From Halapricum desulfuricans (GTDB lineage Archaea > Halobacteriota > Halobacteria > Halobacteriales > Haloarculaceae): 64,000 nucleotides of DNA. The stretch is from NCBI RefSeq assembly GCF_017094465.1, contig NZ_CP064791.1, forward strand, positions 2,232,001-2,296,000, written 5' to 3'. Below, one piece after another: positions 16,489-25,047 of the stretch. Position 1 is the stretch's first letter; every line of letters begins with the position of its first letter. Position numbers and translations under genes: made by a program. The notes below the pieces were generated by a model, which was given only the letters and a program-made list of their open reading frames with translations, made no database searches and was not told where the DNA came from.

Positions 16489-18519
16489 TCACTCCTCGAA
16501 TTTCTCCAGCAGTCGCTCGTAGAACCCATCGCCGTCTTCGGCCAGTTTCTCGACGATCAACTCCGGTGTCGAACGGGCGAGTTTCCCCTTCACTGGCGAG
16601 CGGTCGACGATCAACTCGCCGTCTTCCAGGCCGACGGCCTCGATGCCGTCGACGGCGATCTCGGTTGCGGCGACGTCACGGATCTCGCCCGCCAGGTGGG
16701 AGACGAACACGGCCGTCGCGCCCCGCTGTTCGAGGGCTTCGAGGATGCCGGCCATGATGTTCGCGCTCGCGCCGGGTTCGGTGATGCTCTCCAGTTCGTC
16801 CACGAGAACGAGCGTCTCCCGGTCCGCGGCGACACCGGTGACGAGATCGCCGAACTCCCGAAGCGTCGTCTCGAAGGCCCCGGCATCGAGGGTGCCCTGG
16901 GTCTTGGCGTAGTAGTGGAATTCGTCGATCCGCCCCACTCGGGCGGCGTCGGCGGGCACGGGCAGCCCCATGTGTGCGAGGACGACCACCAGCGCGATGA
17001 GATCGAGCGTCGAGGTCTTCCCGCCGCTGTTGACCCCCGACAGCAACGCGACACCGTCGACGTGGTAGTCAATCGGCTCGACCTCGCCGAAGGGCACGTC
17101 CAACAGCGGCGAGCGCCCGCCCTCGATGGCGACACCTGTTGTCGGTGCGCCCGCGTTTTCGTCCGCCTGCGAACCGTCGGGGGCAGCGACATCTCCGATC
17201 GCAGGTAGCGTGCAGTCGAAATCCGCGGCGAAGCGGGCGACCGCAAGTTCCATGTCCAGTTCCAGCGCCGCGTCCACGAGCGCCTCGGCGTCCGCCCGGA
17301 GGTCAGCGAGATTGCCGGCCAGTTCTCGCTTCAGGCGGGCCGCACGCCGGTCGCGAGCCGTCGTCAGTTCCTCCCGCAGGCGAGCGACGACGTCCTCGAT
17401 GTGCTCGACCGGGTAGGTCGGCTCGTCGGGAAACGCACGGCGGGCGATGGCTTCGGTGTCCTGCAGTTGTAGGGTGTCGATCAGATGCTCACGGGCAGCC
17501 GCGATAGCGGCGTCGTACTCGTCGGCGAGCTCGCGAGAGAGCAGCGAATCGACGCCCGCGCCGCGCTCGACCAACGAGAGCAGATCTGTGCCCTCGATAG
17601 TGACATCGCGCTCTTCAATGGCCTCCCGGAGATGGTCGTTAGCGACCGACTCAGCGGTCGAGACGGCGGCATCCAGATCGTCGACGGCCGTCGCAAGCCG
17701 ATTTAGTTCGTCGTCACCGCGGGGCCGGCCGTCCTCGTCCAGCGTCTCCAAGGCCGACTCGAGCGTGTCCAGACCACAGGGGGGATCGAGGTCGGCCGCG
17801 CGGTGGACCGCGACGGCCGCCCGTAGCGGCTCGCGGTTGGCAGCGAAGAAGGCGAGCGGGCGCTCGGGGACGACTTCCTCGGGCCGCTCCAGGGCGTCAG
17901 GTTCGACTCGCACGTCGCCCTCGATGTCGACGCCCGCGAACTGTTCGTCCAGCACGACGACAGTCGCGTAGCTGCGGGCGAGTTCGGCGACCTGTCGGGT
18001 GTCCTCGACGACCTCGACGCTGACCTCCGGGATGGCCTCCTTGGCCTCGGCGTAGCGCTCGGCGTCGCTCGTGGCGAGACAGCGATCCCGGACCCGCACG
18101 TCACCGGGGACAGAGAGCGGCTCGACTCCGGCGAGTGCCTCCAGTATCGCAGGGTCGGGATCGCGCTCGATCGCCGCGCCGGTGAACGACCGCACTTCCC
18201 GGATCCGGCTCTCGGTGGCGCTGGGATAGAGCGTCTCCAGGCGGGCGGCCGCGTCGTCGGTGACGGTCCGCGCTTTGAGTAGCGCGATCGCGTCCCGGTA
18301 GATCTCACGGGCACGGTCGGTCGCCAGAAAGTCGCCGTGGTCGCCGTGGCGCCGTCGGATCGCACCCCGGGCGATGCGAGCGGCCCGACCCTCGCTGATC
18401 CCCGGGGCGCGAGCGAGCGCGGCGACGTCACCTGTTTCGAGTGCGCGCTCGGGATCGTCGAGCTGCGAGAGCGCCTCGGCCGTCTTGGCTCCGACGCCAG
18501 GCACCGACTCCAGGTCCAT
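16489..18519 (-). CDS. MutS-like ATPase with N-terminal helix-hairpin-helix
   Basis: 676-residue MutS-family protein of the archaeal MutS5-like group, not classical mismatch-repair MutS. Residues 5-60 hold helix-hairpin-helix motifs (VPGVGAKTAEAL and PGISEGRAARI); residues about 100-430 are the helical lever/clamp region; the ATPase domain has Walker A GVNSGGKTS near residue 495 and Walker B LVLVDELES near 570. No mismatch-recognition domain and no Smr nuclease domain are visible. A role in recombination or branched-DNA processing is inferred. The last 38 codons have been duplicated downstream twice. ATG 18519 is preferred over the 18552 extension. Confidence 0.88.
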   Translation of the reverse strand: MDLESVPGVGAKTAEALSQLDDPERALETGDVAALARAPGISEGRAARIARGAIRRRHGDHGDFLATDRAREIYRDAIALLKARTVTDDAAARLETLYPSATESRIREVRSFTGAAIERDPDPAILEALAGVEPLSVPGDVRVRDRCLATSDAERYAEAKEAIPEVSVEVVEDTRQVAELARSYATVVVLDEQFAGVDIEGDVRVEPDALERPEEVVPERPLAFFAANREPLRAAVAVHRAADLDPPCGLDTLESALETLDEDGRPRGDDELNRLATAVDDLDAAVSTAESVANDHLREAIEERDVTIEGTDLLSLVERGAGVDSLLSRELADEYDAAIAAAREHLIDTLQLQDTEAIARRAFPDEPTYPVEHIEDVVARLREELTTARDRRAARLKRELAGNLADLRADAEALVDAALELDMELAVARFAADFDCTLPAIGDVAAPDGSQADENAGAPTTGVAIEGGRSPLLDVPFGEVEPIDYHVDGVALLSGVNSGGKTSTLDLIALVVVLAHMGLPVPADAARVGRIDEFHYYAKTQGTLDAGAFETTLREFGDLVTGVAADRETLVLVDELESITEPGASANIMAGILEALEQRGATAVFVSHLAGEIRDVAATEIAVDGIEAVGLEDGELIVDRSPVKGKLARSTPELIVEKLAEDGDGFYERLLEKFEE

Positions 18520-18575
18520 TATCGACCCTGTATGTAGCCACCCCCAATACACTTTTTCAGTGCACGCGCTCGGGG

Positions 18576-19757
18576 TCAGAAGATCGAAGCCTGCTGGTAG
18601 ACGTCGATGCCGTCGAGCGTGATGTCATAGGGCTTGGTCGCCCGGGAGTGGTTGGCGTTGCGGATCTTCTGGATCTCGATCGCCAGACGCGTCTCCTGGG
18701 TGTCCCCACGGACGTACTGCAGGACGAACACGGCGTCGGTGAGATACTCGATGATGCCGTGCCGGGACGCGTAGGGGTTGTCCTCACTGGCCTCGCTGAC
18801 GAGCATCGTCGTAACCCCGGCCTCCTTGAGCGACCGCGTGAAATCGAACACTTCCGTCCGGCGTTTGGACTGGTCGTCGTACATCATCTCCAGCAGCGAC
18901 ACCGAGTCCAACACGAGTCGTTCGGCGTCGAACTCCCGGATGAGTTGCGGGAGTTCGCCGCGGATGTTGTCCAGACTGTTGGCCATCTCGACGGGGTCGA
19001 GGTCGACGATCGCGAGGGAATCCTCGCGTTCGTAGCGGTCGAACTCCCAGCCGCGCTCGTTGGCGGTGTCGAGGATCGCCCGGCGGCTCTGCTCGAGCGT
19101 GATGAACACGGCGTTATCGCCCTGTTGGAGCCCGTGATAGAGAAACTGCAGGCCGAAGGTCGTCTTCCCCGTCCCGGGCGCGCCGATCGTGACCATCAGG
19201 TGCCGTTCGGGAACGCCGCCCTGTATCATATCGTCGAGCCCGGAGATACCCAGATCGATCCGCGGGATCTCCGTCTCGAAGTCCTCGTCCTCGAAGTCGT
19301 CCGAATCGCCGCCGTCTCCGGGGCCGGCGTTGCGCATCGCGCTCGCGAAGTCGTCGTCGAACAGCGATCCGCTACCTTCGGCTTCCCCGGACGCGATCGG
19401 ATCGTTATCGCTACTGAACGGGTCGTCCGTCTCGGTGTCGGCGAACTCCGCTGTCTCGTCTGTCCCAGAGACGCTGCCACCGCTCTCGAACGAGCCCTCA
19501 CCCGTCCCGAAACTGTCGCCCTCGGTCGCGGCACCGTCGAACGGGTCCGCATCGGGGGCGTCGGACCCTTCGAACGGGTCCGCGCCGGTCTCCTCAGACC
19601 CACCGGAATCACCGTCCTCGAAAGCGTCTGTCTCGTCTTCCTCGAAGGCGTCTGTCTCGTCGTCTTCGGGAGCCTCCTCGTCGGAGACGGGATCGTCCGC
19701 AGCGTCCGCATCAGTCTCGTCCTCGAAGGCGCTCTCGAACCAGTCGTCGTCGCTCAT
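18576..19757 (-). CDS. KaiC-domain ATPase with long acidic DPF-rich N-terminus
   Basis: 393 residues. Residues 165-393 form a complete KaiC/RadA-type domain (GISGLDDMIQGGVPE start, Walker A GAPGTGKTTF, catalytic Glu region ITLEQS, Walker B RLVLDSVS). Residues 1-160 are a disordered Asp/Glu/Ser/Gly-rich tail with repeated acidic-Phe motifs: SAFED, DAFEE, DAFED, DPFEG, DPFDG, DPFSS and LFDDDF. Such tails are docking platforms in other systems. Likely a cytoplasmic signalling ATPase. It ends 56 bases upstream of the mutS-like start on the same strand and is divergent from nadK. Confidence 0.85.
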   Translation of the reverse strand: MSDDDWFESAFEDETDADAADDPVSDEEAPEDDETDAFEEDETDAFEDGDSGGSEETGADPFEGSDAPDADPFDGAATEGDSFGTGEGSFESGGSVSGTDETAEFADTETDDPFSSDNDPIASGEAEGSGSLFDDDFASAMRNAGPGDGGDSDDFEDEDFETEIPRIDLGISGLDDMIQGGVPERHLMVTIGAPGTGKTTFGLQFLYHGLQQGDNAVFITLEQSRRAILDTANERGWEFDRYEREDSLAIVDLDPVEMANSLDNIRGELPQLIREFDAERLVLDSVSLLEMMYDDQSKRRTEVFDFTRSLKEAGVTTMLVSEASEDNPYASRHGIIEYLTDAVFVLQYVRGDTQETRLAIEIQKIRNANHSRATKPYDITLDGIDVYQQASIF

Positions 19758-19875
19758 CGACGGACACCACGGCCGTTGGCCATACCTACCGTATTATCCT
19801 TCGGTGAATTAAGCTTGTCCGTGGGAGGAGCAGTTCGCCTGGCTTTATTCGTCTGGATGAACAACCCTCCCGGGT

Positions 19876-20748
19876 ATGCAACTCGGGATCGTCGGTCAGA
19901 AGGGGAACCCACGTGCACAATCGCTCGTCGAGGCCATCGGCCGTAGTTTCCGGGACGACGGCGTCGAGGTGCTCGTCGACTCGGTGACGGCCGAGACCCT
20001 CGCGGACGAGCAAGGCCGAGGGTACGGACCGAGCGGCAGCGAGCGGTTCGAACCCGACGCGATCGCGGTACAGGATCTCGACACCTGCGATCTGGTCGTC
20101 TGTATCGGCGGCGACGGAACCTTCCTCTATGCGGCCCGCGGCGTCGGCGATACGCCAATCATGGGCGTCAACCTCGGCGAGGTCGGCTTCCTGAACGCCA
20201 TCGCGCCGGACGACGCGATCGAAACGGTCCACGAGGTGGTCGACGACCTCCGGACGGACGGCGAGACATCCACACGGGAGATGTCCCGCGTACAGGCCAG
20301 CGGCGAGGGCTGGGAGCTGCCGCCGGCGCTCAACGAGGTCGTTATCCAGGGGCCCCAGCGCGGGCACGGCAACGGCGTCGGCGTCACTGTCCGCGTCGAC
20401 GGCTCGCTGTACACCAGCGGCCACGCCGACGGCGTTCTCGTCGCGACGCCGACCGGCAGTACGGCCTACAACCTCAGCGAGGCCGGCCCGCTGGTGCATC
20501 CCGACGTCGATGCGCTGGTCGTCACCGAGATGGCCGCCGAACTGGAGATGCCGCCGCTCGTCGTCGGCGAGGACAGCCAGATCACCGTCCGCGTCGAAGG
20601 CGACGACAGCGCGACCGTCGTCAGCGACGGTCGGGTCTCCCGGGACATCGACACGCCATCGCAGATCACCCTGCAGCGAGCCGAGGACAGCGTCCGCGTC
20701 GCAGGCCCGCCGCTCGATTTCTTCACTGCGCTGGGCAAGCTGGAGTAG
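19876..20748 (+). CDS. nadK: NAD kinase
   Basis: 290-residue ATP-NAD kinase making NADP+. The GGDGT nucleotide-binding motif is at about residues 78-82 ([15 protein letters not shown]), [11 protein letters not shown] follows, and [19 protein letters not shown] is the conserved NAD-binding region. A C-terminal beta domain is present and length is usual for archaea. Transcribed divergently from the KaiC-domain gene. Confidence 0.95.
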   Translation: MQLGIVGQKGNPRAQSLVEAIGRSFRDDGVEVLVDSVTAETLADEQGRGYGPSGSERFEPDAIAVQDLDTCDLVVCIGGDGTFLYAARGVGDTPIMGVNLGEVGFLNAIAPDDAIETVHEVVDDLRTDGETSTREMSRVQASGEGWELPPALNEVVIQGPQRGHGNGVGVTVRVDGSLYTSGHADGVLVATPTGSTAYNLSEAGPLVHPDVDALVVTEMAAELEMPPLVVGEDSQITVRVEGDDSATVVSDGRVSRDIDTPSQITLQRAEDSVRVAGPPLDFFTALGKLE

Positions 20749-20760
20749 ACTCTCTAGCGA

Positions 20761-21051
20761 CTACCGTCTGGCCGTGACATACAGGATGGGCGCGGCGAAG
20801 ACGAGCACCAGTCCGAGAGACTTGTACGCGATCGGCTCGCTCAGAAGGCTGTTTTCGGCCGCAACGAGCATCGACGTCGGTGTGGCGACGAAGATGACAC
20901 CGAACAGCCCCGACTGCAACGCCAGCACCTTCCGCGAGCGGACGACCAGCGCAGCGACGAGTGCCAGCCCGAAAACCAGCAGTAGCGCGTCCCCGACGTT
21001 GTACTTCAACAGAAAACTATCGATCGCCTGCAGCGGTACTGGCGTCGCCAT
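20761..21051 (-). CDS. Small membrane protein, unknown
   Basis: 96 residues with three hydrophobic helices (about 20-37, 44-63 and 75-93) and a short RSRK basic loop between the first two. Starts at ATG 21051 (MATPVPLQA). It converges on nadK with 12 bases between stops. No family recognised. Confidence 0.7.
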   Translation of the reverse strand: MATPVPLQAIDSFLLKYNVGDALLLVFGLALVAALVVRSRKVLALQSGLFGVIFVATPTSMLVAAENSLLSEPIAYKSLGLVLVFAAPILYVTARR

Positions 21052-21193
21052 ACCTGCTATGCAGTGGCCGCGTTTCGCTGTTTAAACTTCCGCTAGCGGC
21101 AACCAGTGAGATCACTATCCGGTCGATCTAGCACGGACTCACGACCGACCGTATGACAGGAACGTATTTACGGCCTATTGCCCAGAAACGAAT

Positions 21194-22141
21194 ATGGAAC
21201 TGACCGACAAGCGACTGCTCGTAACCGGCGGTGCCGGCCTGATCGGGACGGCACTCACCCGGCGGCTGGTGGCGGACAACGAGGTGCGCGTGGTCGATGA
21301 CCTCTCGAACGGGATCCGCGACGCCGTGCCCGAGGCGGCGACGTTCGTCGACGGCGACCTCACCGATCCGGACGTGGTCGCGGACGTTTTGACGAGCGAT
21401 CTCGACGCGGTCTTTCACCTCGCGGCGGACAAGTACGTCGACGCCGACCGCCCGCGCGAGCAGTTCGAGGTCAACGAGGCGATGACGTACAACGTGCTCG
21501 AACGGATGGACGAGGTCGGCGTCGACAACGTGCTCTTTACCTCCTCGTCGACGGTGTACGGGGAAGCACCGCGGCCGACGCCCGAGGATTACGCCCCGCT
21601 GGAGCCGATCAGCGAGTACGGTGCAGCCAAACTCGCCGAAGAGGGGCTGCTGTCGGTCTACGCGAATACGCGCGGGTTCACCGTCTGGAACGTCCGGTTC
21701 GCGAACATCGTCGGCCCCCGATACGGCGCGGGTGTCGTCCCCGATTTCGTCTACAAACTCCGGGAGAATCCGGACTCGCTGACCATCCTCGGAGACGGAC
21801 GCCAGGAGAAGTCCTACATGTACCTCGCGGACTGCATCGACGCGATGTGCCACGTGGTCGAACACACAGACGGCGGGATGAACACGTACAATCTCGGAAC
21901 CCGGACGACGACGTCGGTGACCCGGATCGCCGACATCGTCAGCGACGAGATGGGACTGGATCCCGAGTACGAGTACACCGGCGGCGACCGGGGCTGGGAC
22001 GGCGACGTGCCCAAGATGCGACTCTCGATCGAGAAACTGTCCGCGCTGGGCTGGGAACCGTCGTACGCGAGCGACGAGACAATCCGCCAGGGAGTTCGGG
22101 ATCTGCTCGACAGTCCCGAGAACGAGCCACACTTGCGTTGA
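21194..22141 (+). CDS. NAD-dependent epimerase/dehydratase (extended SDR)
   Basis: 315-residue extended short-chain dehydrogenase of the UDP-glucose 4-epimerase type. Glycine motif GGAGLIG at residues 12-18; catalytic YxxxK with Tyr142 and Lys146 (SEYGAAK); SSSTVYGEA precedes it with the active-site Ser/Thr. The C-terminal substrate domain ends with the usual GWEPSYASDETIR. Probably a sugar-nucleotide enzyme in glycan synthesis, though no glycosyltransferase neighbours it. AT-rich TATTTACGG near 21166 is a likely promoter element. Confidence 0.92.
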   Translation: MELTDKRLLVTGGAGLIGTALTRRLVADNEVRVVDDLSNGIRDAVPEAATFVDGDLTDPDVVADVLTSDLDAVFHLAADKYVDADRPREQFEVNEAMTYNVLERMDEVGVDNVLFTSSSTVYGEAPRPTPEDYAPLEPISEYGAAKLAEEGLLSVYANTRGFTVWNVRFANIVGPRYGAGVVPDFVYKLRENPDSLTILGDGRQEKSYMYLADCIDAMCHVVEHTDGGMNTYNLGTRTTTSVTRIADIVSDEMGLDPEYEYTGGDRGWDGDVPKMRLSIEKLSALGWEPSYASDETIRQGVRDLLDSPENEPHLR

Positions 22142-22225
22142 ACGGCGGGTGTGGTCGAATCGAGACGGTCGACAAGCTCTGGGACGAGGCGGAACGGATT
22201 TGGTGGTCTCGCCGATAGACCGGGC

Positions 22226-24568
22226 GTGGACGAGACGATCGACTGGCTTCGCGAGCGCCCGTACTACGACGGCCAGATCGCCGCCGAGCGAACGCTCCCG
22301 GGTCGCGACGCGACGTTCGCGGACGTGGAACTGGACGCCCGGGTCGGGAGCGTCCTCGAATCGGCGGGCATCGACAATCTCTACAGCCATCAGGCAGAGG
22401 CAATCAACGCCATACGGGACGGCGACGACGTCGTGCTGGCGACGCCGACCGCCAGCGGGAAGAGCCTCGCCTACACCGTGCCGGCGTTCGAGCGAGCCCT
22501 GGAGGACCGACGGACGACGCTGTACGTCGCGCCCCAGGTCGCGCTCATCAACGACCAGGCCGAAACGCTGTCGGAGCTGGCTCGGGGGCTCGGGTTCGCT
22601 TCGGGGGTCACCGTCGATCGATACACCGGTCGGCTGTCGAGAAGCCAGAAAGAGGACGTGCGCGAGCGCCAGCCGACCGTCCTGTTGACCACTCCCGACA
22701 TGCTCCATTACGGGATATTGCCCCACGCCCACCGGCTGTGGGAGTGGTTTTTCGATCGACTGGAGACGATCGTCCTCGACGAGGTGCACGAGTACCGCGG
22801 GATCTTCGGCAGCCAGATCGCGCTCGTCCTGCGGCGACTCAACCGCGTCGTCCAGCGATTCAAAGGCGACGGTCGGGGACCGGGCGAGACGGTCGAGCAG
22901 CCCCAGTACGTCTGCTGCTCGGCGACGATCGGGAACCCGGTCGAGCACGCCGCGACCGTCACCGGACAGGACCCGGACGCGTTCACGCTCGTCGATCGGA
23001 GCACCGCGGCGACGGGCCCGACTCACTGGCTGCTGTGGAATCCCCCGACGTACGACCACGGCGGCGGAACCATGGGTCGTCGCAAGTCCAGCCACACCGA
23101 GGCAAAGCGGCTGTTCGTGGACCTGCTCCAGCGCGGGCTCCAGACCGTCGTATTCACGTCCTCCCGGCAGGTGGCCGAGCGATACGCGACCGAGAGCGCC
23201 GACGCGTTGGTCGATCGCGGCGAACACGACCTGGCGGCGGGTGTCGGGGCCTACCAAGCGGCGCTGGGAAGCGACCGCCGGCGGGAACTGGAGAGCGGGC
23301 TGCGCGAGGGGTCGATCCGCGGGCTCTGGAGCACGAACGCGCTCGAACTCGGCGTCGACATCGGCGGACTGGACGCGGTTGTCCTGGACGGCTATCCCGG
23401 GACGCGGATGGGCGCCTTCCAGCAGGCCGGTCGCGCCGGTCGCGGGACCGATCCCGCGCTGGTCGCGCTCGTCGCCAGCGAGGATCAACTCGACCAGTAT
23501 CTCATGTCCAACCCCGACGCGCTGTTCGAGCAGGAGCCCGAGCGGGCAATCTCGAACCCGGACAACGAGCAACTGCTCCCCAGGCACGTGCTGGCGGCCG
23601 CCAGGGAGAACTGGCTCAACCCCGACGACGACGCCCACTTCGGGACTCGATTCCCGGCCGTCGTCTCCGATCTCGAAGCCGCGGGCGAACTACAACGCCG
23701 GGAGACCGACAGCGGGATCCGCTGGACGTACGCCGGCGACGGCAGCCCACAGCACGAGATGTCCCTTCGAAGCGCCGACGATCGGGAGATCACCCTCCAG
23801 GCCCGGAATCGTGAGGACCCCATCGCGACGCTGCCGCTCGGCGACGCTTTGCGGGACGCCCACCCCGGCGCGATCTACCACCACCAGGGGACGAGCTACG
23901 AGGTGACCGATCTCGATCTGGGGCACGACGTGGCCACGCTCCAGCGAACCTACGCCGACTACTACACGAAGGTGTTACACGACAAGGAGATCACGGTCGA
24001 GCGCGACCGCGAGGAGAAGCCCTTCCCGACGCGCGAGGACGTGACTGTCCGGCTCGCGGACGTGACCATGCACAAGCAGATCACGGGCTTCGAGCGGCGG
24101 GATCGGTCCTCCGGGGAGGTCCTGGGACGCGAATCGCTGGATCTGCCCGAGACGAGTCTGGAGACGACGGCGCTGTACTACACGCTCCCGCCGGCGCTGA
24201 CCCGACACCTGGAGACGCTGGGCGATTTCGCGGGCGGGATTCACGCCGCCGAGCACGCCATGATTTCGCTGTTCCCCTTCGAGTTTCTCTGCGATCGACG
24301 GGACATCGGCGGGCTCTCGACGCCGATCCACCCACACACCGACCGCAGCACGATCTTCATTTACGACGGCTACCCCGGCGGCGTCGGACTGGCCGAGAGC
24401 GGCTACGAGACGATCGGCGACCTCGCGTCGAGGACGCTGGAACTGCTGCAGTCCTGTGGCTGTGCGGACGGCTGTCCGGCCTGCGTGCAGTCGCCCCACT
24501 GTGGCAACGCGAACGAGCCGCTTGACAAGGGCGTCGCGACCGCGCTGCTGGAAGCACTAGCCGAATGA
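22226..24568 (+). CDS. DEAD/DEAH superfamily 2 helicase with DUF1998 domain (MrfA/Hrq1-like)
   Basis: 780-residue DNA helicase. Motif I is ATPTASGKSL, motif II LDEVHEY (DEVH box), motif VI QQAGRAGRG. The C-terminal DUF1998 zinc domain has the four-cysteine cluster CGCADGCPACVQSPHC. Bacterial MrfA and yeast Hrq1, with the same architecture, act in mitomycin or crosslink repair, so a DNA-repair role is likely. The GTG at 22226 (VDETIDWLRERPYY) is chosen as start: the frame before it is Ser/Arg-rich and overlaps the inter-gene region. It follows the epimerase by 84 bases. Confidence 0.9.
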   Translation: MDETIDWLRERPYYDGQIAAERTLPGRDATFADVELDARVGSVLESAGIDNLYSHQAEAINAIRDGDDVVLATPTASGKSLAYTVPAFERALEDRRTTLYVAPQVALINDQAETLSELARGLGFASGVTVDRYTGRLSRSQKEDVRERQPTVLLTTPDMLHYGILPHAHRLWEWFFDRLETIVLDEVHEYRGIFGSQIALVLRRLNRVVQRFKGDGRGPGETVEQPQYVCCSATIGNPVEHAATVTGQDPDAFTLVDRSTAATGPTHWLLWNPPTYDHGGGTMGRRKSSHTEAKRLFVDLLQRGLQTVVFTSSRQVAERYATESADALVDRGEHDLAAGVGAYQAALGSDRRRELESGLREGSIRGLWSTNALELGVDIGGLDAVVLDGYPGTRMGAFQQAGRAGRGTDPALVALVASEDQLDQYLMSNPDALFEQEPERAISNPDNEQLLPRHVLAAARENWLNPDDDAHFGTRFPAVVSDLEAAGELQRRETDSGIRWTYAGDGSPQHEMSLRSADDREITLQARNREDPIATLPLGDALRDAHPGAIYHHQGTSYEVTDLDLGHDVATLQRTYADYYTKVLHDKEITVERDREEKPFPTREDVTVRLADVTMHKQITGFERRDRSSGEVLGRESLDLPETSLETTALYYTLPPALTRHLETLGDFAGGIHAAEHAMISLFPFEFLCDRRDIGGLSTPIHPHTDRSTIFIYDGYPGGVGLAESGYETIGDLASRTLELLQSCGCADGCPACVQSPHCGNANEPLDKGVATALLEALAE

Positions 24569-24598
24569 CGGTCGGGGTGGATAGCGTCCGTCGGGTCC

Positions 24599-24952
24599 CT
24601 ACCGCGTCACGAGCAGGACGCCGGCGCTGACGACGAGGCCACCCCCAGCCCCCACGAGCAGGGCGAACGGCAGGTCGGCACGCATGCCGTAGGTGAGGAC
24701 GAACAGTCCGAGAAACGTCGTGCCGAACGCGCCGCTGGCGAACGCGATGCGGAACTCCAGGCTCCCCGGCGTTGCGGCCAGCCCGACGTACGTAGCGGTC
24801 ATCGTGGCCGCGCCGAACCCGAGGCCGATCGGCATGCTGATCACGCCGGGGTCGGGAAAGACCGTTCCGAGCGCGGTGGCGGCGGCCACAAACACGAGCG
24901 CGAACACGGCGATTCCCGCCGAGGTCGAGAGGACGGCGTCGACGTAACTCAT
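24599..24952 (-). CDS. Small four-helix membrane protein
   Basis: 117 residues, nearly all hydrophobic, with four predicted helices (about 7-28, 38-52, 60-80 and 90-113), Gly/Ala-rich. ATG 24952 (MSYVDAVLST) is preferred; the longer frame to 25171 is Arg-rich antisense of the next promoter. Convergent with the helicase. Function unknown. Confidence 0.75.
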   Translation of the reverse strand: MSYVDAVLSTSAGIAVFALVFVAAATALGTVFPDPGVISMPIGLGFGAATMTATYVGLAATPGSLEFRIAFASGAFGTTFLGLFVLTYGMRADLPFALLVGAGGGLVVSAGVLLVTR

Positions 24953-25047
24953 CAGTCGACACGTCGAACGAACGCGGCAAATAGCTTCTGACGGACAGGA
25001 TGCCGTAGCTGTTTTGTACGCACGAACCGTCGCTGCACGTGACAGGA

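Noticed and set aside
21128-23638. An 836-residue minus-strand open frame
   Set aside because: Antisense to the epimerase and the MrfA-like helicase, both of which have clear family motifs.
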